A DNA stretch of 64,000 nucleotides, taken from positions 62,001-126,000 of the forward strand of contig CACBYP010000005.1 of the NCBI GenBank assembly GCA_902543485.1, given 5' to 3'. The notes under the pieces are model-generated. The model was not told the origin of the DNA. It saw only the letters and a list, made by a program, of their open reading frames with translations, and made no database searches. How positions within the stretch are numbered: the stretch's first letter is position 1; every line of letters starts with the position of its first letter. This document shows positions 50,012 through 59,987 of this stretch, piece by piece. A program made the translations under genes and the position numbers. Origin of the DNA: an uncultured Pelagibacteraceae bacterium (GTDB lineage: Bacteria > Pseudomonadota > Alphaproteobacteria > Pelagibacterales > Pelagibacteraceae).

Positions 50012-52012
50012 TTTTTTTAAATCAATCTGAGTAATAATTTTTATTCCTAATATTTTTGCTTGATCAATCTTTCTTTTAGTTGGTTTTTCTCCAATAACTA
50101 AATAATTTAAGTTTTTATTTATATTGCTTAAAGTAACTCCCGAATTCTTTTCTATTAAAGATTTTGCTTCTGCCCTACTAATTCCATCTAATTTTCCAGT
50201 AAACATGAATGTTTTGTTTTTCAATGTTCCTTTTTTAACTAAACTTATACTTTCGATCTTTAAAATATTTTCCAATTCTAATAAGATATTTACATTTGAA
50301 CTGTCTGAGAAAAACAATTTCAATGAGGCCACTTGAGTTTCACCAATTCCATCAATATTTAATAACTTATCAAATTGTTTATGCTTGATAATTTTAATAA
50401 AATTTGAAATATTTTTCACATTCTCACTGATGAGTTTAGCATTCTCTACTCCAATGTGTCTTATTCCAATAGAGTAAATCAATCTTTGTAGTGTGGTATT
50501 TTTAGATTTTTCTATTGATTTTCTAAGATTTTCTACAGAAAGTTTGCCCCAGCCTTCCAAATTTTCAATTTTATTATAATTTAGATGAAATATATCCTGA
50601 GGTTTTTTTATAAAATTTAATTCCCAAAATTTTTCAACTACTTTCTTGCCTAGTCCGTCAATATTAAGTGCTTCTTTTGATATGAAATGTTTTAATTTTT
50701 CAATAGAAATTCTTTCACATCCAAAACCCTCATTCGTACATCGTCTAACTGCATCATATTTTTTTGTTGAATTATTAAACTCTTTTAATGTGTTTGATCC
50801 ACATGACGGACACTTTGTTGGAAACACAAAAAATTTTGAATCTTTTTTTCTCTTTACTTTGTCAACTTCTATTACATGTGGAATTACGTCGCCAGCTCTC
50901 TCTATTTTAACAATATCACCTATTCTTATATCTTTTCTCTCAATTTCATCTTCATTATGTAGTGTAACATTTGAAACAACTACACCTCCTATATTAACAG
51001 GAGAAACTTTAGCTACAGGCGTTAATGCTCCAGTACGTCCAACTTGTATATCAATATTTATGATTTTTGTATCAGCACTATCTGCTGAAAATTTATGAGC
51101 TATAGCCCATCTTGGTGCATTAGAGGTAAACCCTAGTCTATTTTGAAGATATAAATTGTTCACTTTGTAGACTAAACCATCTACATCATAATCTAGGTTA
51201 AATCTTTTGCTTTCAAAATTTTTATGAAAAAGTAAAATCTCTTCTATATTTGGTAAAATTTTATTATCTTTATTTGTCTTGAAACCCCATTTTTTGAGAT
51301 TGCTTAAAAATTGTGATTGATACTTAAGTGAATTATTTTCGTAATAACCGTAAGTATAAGCAATAAAATTTAATGGAATTTTTTTTGTTTCACTTGGATT
51401 TTTTTGTCTTAAAGATCCAGATGCCGCATTTCTAGGATTCGCAAAATTATCTTTAATTTTGATGAAGTCTTTTTTTTTAATAAATACTTCTCCTCTTATT
51501 TCAATTTCATTTGGAAAATCACTTTTATTAATTTCCACAGGAATATCTTTTATAGTTTTTAAATTTTCGGTAATAATTTCTCCAGTTTTACCATCTCCTC
51601 TAGAAACACCATATTTTAATTTTTTATCTTTATAAGTAAGTGAAGCTGAAATGCCATCGATCTTTGGCTCAACACTATACTCAATATTTATATTTTTATT
51701 TAAATAATTAAAAATTTTTTTTTGGAAATTTATTAAGTCATCTTTATCAAAAGCATTTGACAACGATAACATTGGTACCTTATGTTTATATTTTTCAAAG
51801 GACTTGGAAGGCTTAAAACCAACAGAATTAGATGGCGATTTTGAATTTTTTAAAAAATCATGTCTATTTTCTAATGAATAAATCTCTTTTTTTAGATCAT
51901 CATAGTCTGAATCTGAAATTTTGGGGTTACTCTTATCATAATATAATTTGTTATGTTTATTAAACTCTTTTATCTTAGATCTATATATTTTTATAATTTG
52001 GTCTTTATTCAT
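49991..52012 (-). CDS. ligA: NAD-dependent DNA ligase
   Basis: EYSVEPKIDGISASLTYKDKKLKYGVSRGDGKTGE, zinc-finger cysteines, BRCT C-terminus. Confidence 0.97.
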   Translation of the reverse strand: MNKDQIIKIYRSKIKEFNKHNKLYYDKSNPKISDSDYDDLKKEIYSLENRHDFLKNSKSPSNSVGFKPSKSFEKYKHKVPMLSLSNAFDKDDLINFQKKIFNYLNKNINIEYSVEPKIDGISASLTYKDKKLKYGVSRGDGKTGEIITENLKTIKDIPVEINKSDFPNEIEIRGEVFIKKKDFIKIKDNFANPRNAASGSLRQKNPSETKKIPLNFIAYTYGYYENNSLKYQSQFLSNLKKWGFKTNKDNKILPNIEEILLFHKNFESKRFNLDYDVDGLVYKVNNLYLQNRLGFTSNAPRWAIAHKFSADSADTKIINIDIQVGRTGALTPVAKVSPVNIGGVVVSNVTLHNEDEIERKDIRIGDIVKIERAGDVIPHVIEVDKVKRKKDSKFFVFPTKCPSCGSNTLKEFNNSTKKYDAVRRCTNEGFGCERISIEKLKHFISKEALNIDGLGKKVVEKFWELNFIKKPQDIFHLNYNKIENLEGWGKLSVENLRKSIEKSKNTTLQRLIYSIGIRHIGVENAKLISENVKNISNFIKIIKHKQFDKLLNIDGIGETQVASLKLFFSDSSNVNILLELENILKIESISLVKKGTLKNKTFMFTGKLDGISRAEAKSLIEKNSGVTLSNINKNLNYLVIGEKPTKRKIDQAKILGIKIITQIDLKKLLNQIN

Positions 52013-52023
52013 TAATGGATTGA

Positions 52024-52860
52024 CTACTTTAATAATTTCTTAAATTTATTTAAAATATTATCTTTTTGATCTTTTTTCTTTTTTTTTGCAAAACTATAAT
52101 CTTTATTTAATATTCTATAACTTGCTTCATACCATTTACTTGATTGATAATTGTAGCCTAAAAGAAGAGCATATTTCTCAGCTTCATTAACTAATCCTAT
52201 TTTATAATGTAATTCAACTAGTCTATGTAATGCTTCTTCTACATATATTGTTCTTTCATAATTATTAACTACTGTTTTAAATCTATTTATTGCAGGAATC
52301 CATTTTTCTCTTTGTACATAATACCTTGCTAAATACATTTCCTTTGATGCCATAATTTCTTTAATAAAATCTAATTTATATCTTGCATCAAATGCATATT
52401 CAGTGTTTGGATAATTTTTTATAATTAATTCAAAATATTCTTTAGCTTGAATAATTTGCTTTAAATCTTTTCTTTCATCTATGATTTGATCATAATGACA
52501 TAGAGCTAAAAGATAATATGCGTAATCTGTTTGAGTATGGTTCTTATATTTGCTTAAAAAACGTTCAATCTCATTAATTGCATCATTGTAATATCCTTGA
52601 GAAAAATAACCATAAGCAGACATTAAAACTGCTCTAGGAGCCCAGATTGACTGAGGGTATAATAATTCAGCCTCACCAAATTTTTTACCAGCGTATATGA
52701 CATCACCTCTCTCGAACTCTTTCATTGCATCTTTGTAAACTTCAATCATTTGTGTTTCTAAATTTTTTTCTTTAAGCAGAGTTGCTTTTTCAGCATTTTT
52801 TGAACATGAAAGAATTAAAAAAAAAACAATTATATACAAAAGACTAAATTTAATACTCAT
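52024..52860 (-). CDS. bamD: Outer membrane assembly lipoprotein BamD
   Basis: Lipobox LSCS, TPR-like repeats (WAPRAVLMSAYGYFSQGYYNDAINEIERFLSKYKNH), between lpxC and ligA. Confidence 0.92.
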   Translation of the reverse strand: MSIKFSLLYIIVFFLILSCSKNAEKATLLKEKNLETQMIEVYKDAMKEFERGDVIYAGKKFGEAELLYPQSIWAPRAVLMSAYGYFSQGYYNDAINEIERFLSKYKNHTQTDYAYYLLALCHYDQIIDERKDLKQIIQAKEYFELIIKNYPNTEYAFDARYKLDFIKEIMASKEMYLARYYVQREKWIPAINRFKTVVNNYERTIYVEEALHRLVELHYKIGLVNEAEKYALLLGYNYQSSKWYEASYRILNKDYSFAKKKKKDQKDNILNKFKKLLK

Positions 52861-52898
52861 AGATCTGTTTTAACAGATAAATTACAAAATTCTAACTA

Positions 52899-53819
52899 TT
52901 AAGCAATTGTTCTTAGATTCTGATAATTTGCAAAAGTATGGGGGAGTTGTTTTCCCTTAATTTCTATTAGGGAATAATTCGATTGATTAGAAAAAACTTT
53001 TTTTAACAGCTGATTTGTCAGATTATGACCACCTTGAGAGCATTTTAAAGATCCAATTATTTTATATCCAGATAGAAATAAATCACCCATACAATCAAGG
53101 ATTTTATGATTAACAAATTCAAGATTATTTCTAAGTCCTCCATTATTAAGAACTTTGTTTTGTTTAATGACTATCGCATTGTCTAGACTGCCACCTAAAC
53201 CAAGGTTCATTTTTTTTAATTTTTCAATATCTTCATACAAACAAAAAGTTCTAGAGTTAAAGATATCACTTAAGTTATCTTCAAAAACATTAATCTTATT
53301 TTTTTGTTTATTAATTAAATTATTTTTATATTTTATTTCAAACTCTATATCACTTGTTACATTAGACTTTTCTATTAATATAGATTTTTCTCCATCTTCT
53401 ACTTCAACTTTTTTATTAATTTTTATTATTTTTATTGGCTGCTCGCTAAATTTTAAACCAACCTTATTTATATTTTCTATAAATACTTTTGCTGATCCAT
53501 CAAAAATTGGAACTTCTTGTGAGTCTATTTCTACAATTGCGTTATCTATTCCAAAACCGTAAAAAGCTCCCATCAGATGTTCTATTGTAGAAACTTTTAC
53601 TCCATGTTCATTAGATATCGTCGTACAGAGAGTTGTGTTTGTTACATTGTTATAAAATGGATAAATGGTATTATTTTTTTTTAGATCTTTTCTTATGAAA
53701 ACTATTCCCGTATTAGGATTTGCAGGCAAAACATTCAAATGTACTTCTTTTCCTGTATGGATTCCTATGCCTTTTAAAGAAATATTATTTTTTACAGTTT
53801 TTTGAGTTAGTATAGACAC
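52899..53819 (-). CDS. lpxC: UDP-3-O-acyl-N-acetylglucosamine deacetylase
   Basis: QKTVKNNISLKGIGIHTGKEVHL, VSTIEHLMGAFYGFGIDNA, EFVNHKILDCMGDL. Confidence 0.97.
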   Translation of the reverse strand: MSILTQKTVKNNISLKGIGIHTGKEVHLNVLPANPNTGIVFIRKDLKKNNTIYPFYNNVTNTTLCTTISNEHGVKVSTIEHLMGAFYGFGIDNAIVEIDSQEVPIFDGSAKVFIENINKVGLKFSEQPIKIIKINKKVEVEDGEKSILIEKSNVTSDIEFEIKYKNNLINKQKNKINVFEDNLSDIFNSRTFCLYEDIEKLKKMNLGLGGSLDNAIVIKQNKVLNNGGLRNNLEFVNHKILDCMGDLFLSGYKIIGSLKCSQGGHNLTNQLLKKVFSNQSNYSLIEIKGKQLPHTFANYQNLRTIA

Positions 53820-53881
53820 TATTAGTTTATATAAAAACTGCCTGTCTTTAAGTACTCAATAAATATTACAAGAAAATACAA

Positions 53882-55045
53882 TTATCTACTGAAGAGATTA
53901 AAAAATTTTTCAAAAATACCTTGATTTTTAATAGTTTTTCTAAGTTTAACTTTATTATTTAAGTAATAATTCAATCCATACCTACAGACTTGGTCATCTT
54001 TATCCTTAAAACAATTGATTGAATTAAAATTAAATTTATCATTTAAATAAAAAGAATTATTATCAAAAAGCAAGGATCCTTCACCTATTAAAAAGAGATC
54101 AGAGTCTTTGAAATTTAATTTGTAACCAAAATTATCTAATTTTTTAAAAGATAGATCAATTATTTCCTGAACTCTGTACAAGATCACTTTTTTTAGCAAA
54201 TTTGTTGAAATATTCTTGTCTATTATTTCTCTTAATTCAATTCGATCAATTTCATCAACATTTTTATATGAAAATTCTGTATGGGTTTTATTAAAAGATT
54301 TTTTTATTTTCTCAGCATCTTTTAATGAAATTTTAAAAATTTTTGAGATATCTTTTGTAATATGTTGCCCACCAATAGGGATTGATTGAATAAACTTTAA
54401 TTTTTTTTGTTCAAATACAATTATTGTTGTTCTTTCCCAACCAATTTCTAGAAAGGAGACTTTTTTTAAATCTATTTTATTAATATAAATCAGTGATTTT
54501 ATATAACTTGTGCAAATTATTGTCTTTATATTTAAACTATTTTTTTTGAAGTTGTTAACTAAATGATTTAAAAAAAATTTTCTAAAGCATAGTACTTTAA
54601 ATTCAATTTTAATATTCTTAGAATATATTTTATTTTTTGGAAGCTCGTTAAAAATTTGATCATCAATAATGCATTTATTAATAATTATATGAAGGATCTG
54701 ATAACTATCATAATTTGTTTTTATTATTTGGTTTAACTCTAAAACAAAATTATCATAGGCTTTTTGTATTTCTGTTTTAACTTCCAAATCTTTTCTTAAA
54801 GAAAGATCAATTGTAAATAAATCTTTAGAATCCAAAGATAAAATGATATCTTGTATGTGTGAAGATATTTTTTTCTCGGCATTTTTTACAATATTATTAA
54901 TTTCTTCAAAGTGTTTTAAATAATTATCATTCAGAAAAACATTTTGTGTCTTTGAAAAAATTTCTTTTAAATTTTTATCGAATGCTGCAAATCTTATTTT
55001 TGATGATCCAAAATCAATAACATTAATATTTTCATTTTCATTCAT
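53882..55045 (-). CDS. ftsA: Cell division protein FtsA
   Basis: NVIDFGSSKIRFAAFD, SFLEIGWERTTIIVFEQKKLKFIQSIPIGGQHITKDISK; downstream of ftsQ. Confidence 0.9.
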   Translation of the reverse strand: MNENENINVIDFGSSKIRFAAFDKNLKEIFSKTQNVFLNDNYLKHFEEINNIVKNAEKKISSHIQDIILSLDSKDLFTIDLSLRKDLEVKTEIQKAYDNFVLELNQIIKTNYDSYQILHIIINKCIIDDQIFNELPKNKIYSKNIKIEFKVLCFRKFFLNHLVNNFKKNSLNIKTIICTSYIKSLIYINKIDLKKVSFLEIGWERTTIIVFEQKKLKFIQSIPIGGQHITKDISKIFKISLKDAEKIKKSFNKTHTEFSYKNVDEIDRIELREIIDKNISTNLLKKVILYRVQEIIDLSFKKLDNFGYKLNFKDSDLFLIGEGSLLFDNNSFYLNDKFNFNSINCFKDKDDQVCRYGLNYYLNNKVKLRKTIKNQGIFEKFFNLFSR

Positions 55046-55727
55046 TGTTTAATATTATTCGATTTGGTATTCTTAAATCCACAATAGAGTTAGCTCGTAA
55101 TTCATTTAAATTTTTGAATTCTTTGTAAATTTTTAATGCATAATTTATATTTTTTTGAGGAAGTTTTAATATAAAGTTATTGTTAAAATATAAATCCCAC
55201 CTTTTATTTTTATGAAAATAATATTTTTTAATTTTTTTTTGATCAATACCATATTTTAAAAGTTTACTTTTTAAAGATAAATATTCTTTAATTTCAAAAT
55301 TACCGAAAATTATAGGTAATTTTTCTTTTTCTTTAAATAAATTCGCATTTATAAATTTTCCATTTTCTCCTACAAAATATTTTTTTTGATTTATGAAGGT
55401 AACCGCAACTAGATTTGTATTTGAAAAATCAATAATAATTGTAGAAGGATATTTCTTTTTTACTTTAATATTCTCAAGATAATTTAATTTTTTTAATTTC
55501 GAATAAAAAACATCTTCTTTTAAAAAAAAAATATTTTTATTCTTTAAATGTTTTATTTCCAAAGAAATCTTCTTATTTATTGATTCAGAATTAGAAATTA
55601 TTTTGATTTCATTAATTGAAAAACTATCATTAAAATTTGTGATAAAATTATTATTTAATATAGTTGTTAAAAAAAAGAACGAAAATATATAGAAATAAAT
55701 TTTTTTTTTATTTATTAATTGATGCAT
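55038..55727 (-). CDS. ftsQ: Cell division protein FtsQ
   Basis: Single N-terminal TM, POTRA-like domain, KKKYPSTIIIDF; position between ddl and ftsA. Confidence 0.85.
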   Translation of the reverse strand: MHQLINKKKIYFYIFSFFFLTTILNNNFITNFNDSFSINEIKIISNSESINKKISLEIKHLKNKNIFFLKEDVFYSKLKKLNYLENIKVKKKYPSTIIIDFSNTNLVAVTFINQKKYFVGENGKFINANLFKEKEKLPIIFGNFEIKEYLSLKSKLLKYGIDQKKIKKYYFHKNKRWDLYFNNNFILKLPQKNINYALKIYKEFKNLNELRANSIVDLRIPNRIILNNE

Positions 55728-56628
55728 CTTTCAAAATTTTTTTTATCAAATTTTCGAAAGTAATGTTATTAAATTTTGCTATTTCCGGCACTAATGATAA
55801 TGAAGTCATTCCTGGCTGTGTATTAGTTTCTAATAAATAAAACTTATTATTAAAAAATCTAAAATCAGATCTTGATACACCCCTACATTTTAATAACTTG
55901 TGAGCTTTAAGGGCAATATTTGTAACTTTCTTGTACTGTTCTTTAGTAATATCAACTGGAATTATATGCTCTGTCTTTGAATTTGGATTATATTTTGCCT
56001 GATAATCATAAAATTTTCTTCTTGGTTTTAGCTCTATTGCTCCTAAAATTTTCTCTGACAGTATTGCTACCTGAATTTCTCTTCCAGGTATAAACTTCTC
56101 AATCAATACTTCTTCATAATCTTTTAGTCTATTAAGATTTTTAAAAAAATTTTTTCTATCGCAAATAAAAACATTAACACTTGAACCTTCATTTAATGGT
56201 TTAATAACTAATGGAAATCCAATTTTTTTTTTTAAATAAATTTCACTTTTTTTTTTATTTTGAATATTTTTAAAAGAATACTTAAAGTAACTAGGCGTAA
56301 GGATTTTATTTTTTATGTAAATTTTTTTTGATAGTTCTTTATCTATAGCTAAAGATGAGGAGAGGACTCCAGAGTGTGTGTATTTAATTTTTTCAATCTC
56401 TAAAATAGACTGTATATACCCATCTTCACCATACCTTCCATGCAACAAATTTAAAACCACATCTGGTTTGAATTTTCTCAAATTTTTTACAAAGTTACCA
56501 TCTGGTTCAAAAATTCTTACATTATATTTTTTGTTACTAATCAGCTCAGAATAAACACTCTTTGCTGTTTCTAAACTAATTTCCCTTTCTTTAGAATATC
56601 CTCCTGCTACAATAAAAATTTTTTTCAC
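55708..56628 (-). CDS. ddl: D-alanine-D-alanine ligase
   Basis: GGYSKEREISLETAKSV, LLHGRYGEDGYIQSIL, LLETNTQPGMTSLSLVP. Confidence 0.95.
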   Translation of the reverse strand: MKKIFIVAGGYSKEREISLETAKSVYSELISNKKYNVRIFEPDGNFVKNLRKFKPDVVLNLLHGRYGEDGYIQSILEIEKIKYTHSGVLSSSLAIDKELSKKIYIKNKILTPSYFKYSFKNIQNKKKSEIYLKKKIGFPLVIKPLNEGSSVNVFICDRKNFFKNLNRLKDYEEVLIEKFIPGREIQVAILSEKILGAIELKPRRKFYDYQAKYNPNSKTEHIIPVDITKEQYKKVTNIALKAHKLLKCRGVSRSDFRFFNNKFYLLETNTQPGMTSLSLVPEIAKFNNITFENLIKKILKDASINK

Positions 56629-57536
56629 TATCCGATGATTTTAATTTCTAAATTAATGTTAATCCCAGTCTTCTCTTTAACATTTTTTTTTACAAAATTA
56701 ATTAAAGATATCATTTCTTTAGATGTTGCATTATTTCTATTTATAAAAAAGTTTGAATGTTTTTTTGATATACTAGCATCTCCAAAATTTATGTTTTCCG
56801 GAACTGATTCTTTTATGAGTTCCCAGGCTTTTTTTGATGTTTGATCGATTGGGTTTTTAAAAGTGCTTCCTCCAGTCTTAATTTTTGAAGGTTGTGAATT
56901 ATTTTTTTTTATCTCCATTTCTTCCATCAAATTTTTTATTTTTTTTTTATTTAATAAATCACCTTTAAAAGTAGCACTTAAAAAAATTAAATTTTCGTTT
57001 AATTCTATCTTCCTATATTGAAATTTAATTTTGTTAGATGGGATAACATTTATATTTCCTTCTGTATCAATACATTGCAGTGAAATTAATTTATCTTTAA
57101 ATTCTGCTCCAAAACATCCAGAATTCATTTGAAGACCACCTCCGACCGAACCTGGAATACAATACATAAATTCAAAACCACTTATTCCATTCTCTAGTGC
57201 GAATTCTGAAAGTTTTTTTTGTGGGCAGGCTGAGCCTGCTATTATTGTGTCTGGTTTTAATTTTGATAATGTGCTAAAATTTTTTCCAAGTTTAATGATT
57301 GCTCCTTCGTAAGTATTATCTTTAAATAATACATTTGAACCCATCCCTAATATAAATATTTTTCCTCTATTATTATATAGTTTTAGGAATTCCTTTAATT
57401 CTATTAGATTTTTTGGTTTAAAAAAGATTTTTGATTTACCACCTATATTAAACCAATTAAATTTTTTGATATCAGTATTAAAAAAAAGATCTGCATTAAA
57501 TTTATTTTTAAAATCTTCAATATCTTTTAATTCCAT
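56628..57536 (-). CDS. murB: UDP-N-acetylmuramate dehydrogenase
   Basis: FILGMGSNVLFKD, GFEFMYCIPGSVGGGLQMNSGCFG, GGSTFKNP. Confidence 0.96.
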   Translation of the reverse strand: MELKDIEDFKNKFNADLFFNTDIKKFNWFNIGGKSKIFFKPKNLIELKEFLKLYNNRGKIFILGMGSNVLFKDNTYEGAIIKLGKNFSTLSKLKPDTIIAGSACPQKKLSEFALENGISGFEFMYCIPGSVGGGLQMNSGCFGAEFKDKLISLQCIDTEGNINVIPSNKIKFQYRKIELNENLIFLSATFKGDLLNKKKIKNLMEEMEIKKNNSQPSKIKTGGSTFKNPIDQTSKKAWELIKESVPENINFGDASISKKHSNFFINRNNATSKEMISLINFVKKNVKEKTGININLEIKIIG

Positions 57537-57537
57537 A

Positions 57538-58920
57538 TCAATTAAGATTTCTTACCCAATTTGTTATAGATCCAGCACCCATAGCAATAAAAATTTTATT
57601 TCCAAATGCAATGTTTTTAGTAATTTTTTTTAAATCTATTTCATTTTTTAGCATTATCAAATTAACTTTAGAATTTTTAGCAATTAATTTTGCAAATGAA
57701 GTATATGAGAACCCTAATTTTATTGTTTCACTAGCTTTATAAATTGGACAAAGTAAAACTGTGTTAGCGTTTTTAAAACATTTAGAAAATTGAATTTTTA
57801 AATTTTTTACTCTTGAAATTCTATGAGGTTGAAAAATACAAACTATTTCTTCTTTATTATATACTTTGCTGACACCATCTAATACTGAGGAAATTTCGGT
57901 TGGATGATGAGCATAGTCGTCAAAAAACGGCACTTTATTAATTTTAAACAAGAAATTAAATCTTCTCTGGACTCCATTAAAGTTTTTGAGACCTAATTTA
58001 ATTATTTTATCTGATACACCAATAGAAAAAGCTACAGCCAATGCAGATGTTGCATTTTTTATATTGTGTAAACCCAGCAACGGTATTGAAATATTTTTTA
58101 TAATTTTTGTTTTGCCTGGTATTTTAATTTTAATACTAAATTTTGAATAATCTTTATTTTGAATTATATTGAAAATATGAAAATTTGATTTTTTATTTAA
58201 ACCAAATGTGTAGTAATTATTATTTTTTATATTTGGTAAAATATTTTTTACATTTTTGTCATCTAAACATAAAAAAGCCTTTCCAAAAGAGGGAGTTTTA
58301 TGAATAAATTCTATGAATTTTTTTTTTAAATTTTTCATAGTTCTGTAATAATCCAAGTGTTCATTGTCAATGTTGGTTATTATTGAATAATTAAAAGGTA
58401 TTTGAAGAAAACTTCCATCCGACTCATCTGATTCAACCAAACTCCAATCACTTTTTCCTAATTTTGCCGAACTTCCTATTGAATTCAAAACTCCTCCGTT
58501 GATTATTGTCGGATCTAATTTTGCATAATTCAAAATATTTGACAAAATTGATGTTGTTGTTGTTTTGCCATGTGATCCTGTCACAACAATATTTTTCATT
58601 AAAGAAACTATATGACCTAACAATTCTCCCCTTTTATATATCGGTAAGTTTAATTTTTCAGCATGCCTATATTCGGGATTTGATTTTTTTATAGCTGATG
58701 AAACTACTAATACAGTACAATTTTTTATATTTTGCTTATTATGATTTAAATAAATTGGAATTTTTCTTTTTCTTAGTAAATTAAGATTTTTATTATCTGA
58801 TTTATCACTTCCTTGTATTTTAAAACCTAAACTATCCATTATTAATGCTAGGCCACTCATACCAATACCACCAATTCCAACAAAATGAATTAGTTCAGTT
58901 TTTCCAATATTAATTTTCAT
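57538..58920 (-). CDS. murC: UDP-N-acetylmuramate-L-alanine ligase
   Basis: IHFVGIGGIGMSGLALIM, VVTGSHGKTTTTSILS, DDYAHHPTEI. Confidence 0.97.
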   Translation of the reverse strand: MKINIGKTELIHFVGIGGIGMSGLALIMDSLGFKIQGSDKSDNKNLNLLRKRKIPIYLNHNKQNIKNCTVLVVSSAIKKSNPEYRHAEKLNLPIYKRGELLGHIVSLMKNIVVTGSHGKTTTTSILSNILNYAKLDPTIINGGVLNSIGSSAKLGKSDWSLVESDESDGSFLQIPFNYSIITNIDNEHLDYYRTMKNLKKKFIEFIHKTPSFGKAFLCLDDKNVKNILPNIKNNNYYTFGLNKKSNFHIFNIIQNKDYSKFSIKIKIPGKTKIIKNISIPLLGLHNIKNATSALAVAFSIGVSDKIIKLGLKNFNGVQRRFNFLFKINKVPFFDDYAHHPTEISSVLDGVSKVYNKEEIVCIFQPHRISRVKNLKIQFSKCFKNANTVLLCPIYKASETIKLGFSYTSFAKLIAKNSKVNLIMLKNEIDLKKITKNIAFGNKIFIAMGAGSITNWVRNLN

Positions 58921-59986
58921 CTATAATTTCTATAATCTTATTGTTTATATTATTCCAAGTATTTTTTTTAGTAATTTCCTCAAGATTTTTAAATTTTTCG
59001 TTATAATTTTTATAATCGTTAAATATTTCAAATATCATTTTTGAGGATTTTTTAAATTCAAATTCCTTTTGTTTTATTAACCAACAACAATTTTTTTTAT
59101 AGTAAAATTCTGAATTATAGAATTGGTGATTATCTCTTGCAGATGGGAGAGGTATTGAAATAAACGGTATGTTTAAGAATGAAAGTTCACTTAATGTGCT
59201 TGCGCCTCCTCTTGTAATTGCTAGATCTATACCACTGTAAAGTTCATGACTATCATTGGTAAATTCAATAAATTTATAGTTTATATTTGATTTATCATAT
59301 TTATTTTTTATTGAAGATAAATTATTAATATTTGATATTTGTTGTATAACTTCGAAATTTCGTTTTTTTGAAATTTCAATAATTAATTCAGTAATATTTT
59401 CGTCAAAAAACGATGCGCCTTGACTGCCACCGATGACAAGAATTTTTTTTATTTCCTTTTTTAATTTAATTATATTTTTTTCTAAGTTGTAAATCTCTTT
59501 TTTTAAAATAGGTTTGACTATAACTTTTTTAGAATTGTATTTTATTGGGAATTTTCTTAAATTTTCATCGTAACAAATTATTTTTGTAGAAAATTTCAAA
59601 GCAAAGCGGTTAGATCTACCTAAAACACTATTAGGCTCAAACAAGAAAACTTTTTTTTGTAATATAAATGCAGCTAAGCAAAATGGAAATGTCATGTACC
59701 CACCAGTACTAATCACAATATTTGTCTTATTATTTTTTAAAAATCTAATAGATTGAAAAATGTTTAGAAAATATTTAAAAATATTTATTGGAAGTAAATA
59801 AGGTTTTAAAAATAAATTAGGTACATCTATTAATTCATATTTAAATTTTTCAGTATTTATATATTTACTTCCTCTCAAATCAGATACCATGTTTACAGAA
59901 AATTTGTTTTTCAAATGTTCAAACAAAGAAGTAGATGGTACTACGTGGCCACCAGAACCACCTGTTACTATAAGTATATTTTTCAT
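58910..59986 (-). CDS. murG: UDP-GlcNAc undecaprenyl transferase MurG
   Basis: ILIVTGGSGGHVVPSTSLFEHL, LVIGGSQGASFFDE, AITRGGASTLSEL. Confidence 0.95.
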   Translation of the reverse strand: MKNILIVTGGSGGHVVPSTSLFEHLKNKFSVNMVSDLRGSKYINTEKFKYELIDVPNLFLKPYLLPINIFKYFLNIFQSIRFLKNNKTNIVISTGGYMTFPFCLAAFILQKKVFLFEPNSVLGRSNRFALKFSTKIICYDENLRKFPIKYNSKKVIVKPILKKEIYNLEKNIIKLKKEIKKILVIGGSQGASFFDENITELIIEISKKRNFEVIQQISNINNLSSIKNKYDKSNINYKFIEFTNDSHELYSGIDLAITRGGASTLSELSFLNIPFISIPLPSARDNHQFYNSEFYYKKNCCWLIKQKEFEFKKSSKMIFEIFNDYKNYNEKFKNLEEITKKNTWNNINNKIIEIIDEN

Positions 59987-59987
59987 A

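Noticed and set aside
50646-51098. 150-aa plus-strand ORF
   Set aside because: Antisense shadow of ligA.
53155-53562. 135-aa plus-strand ORF
   Set aside because: Antisense shadow of lpxC.
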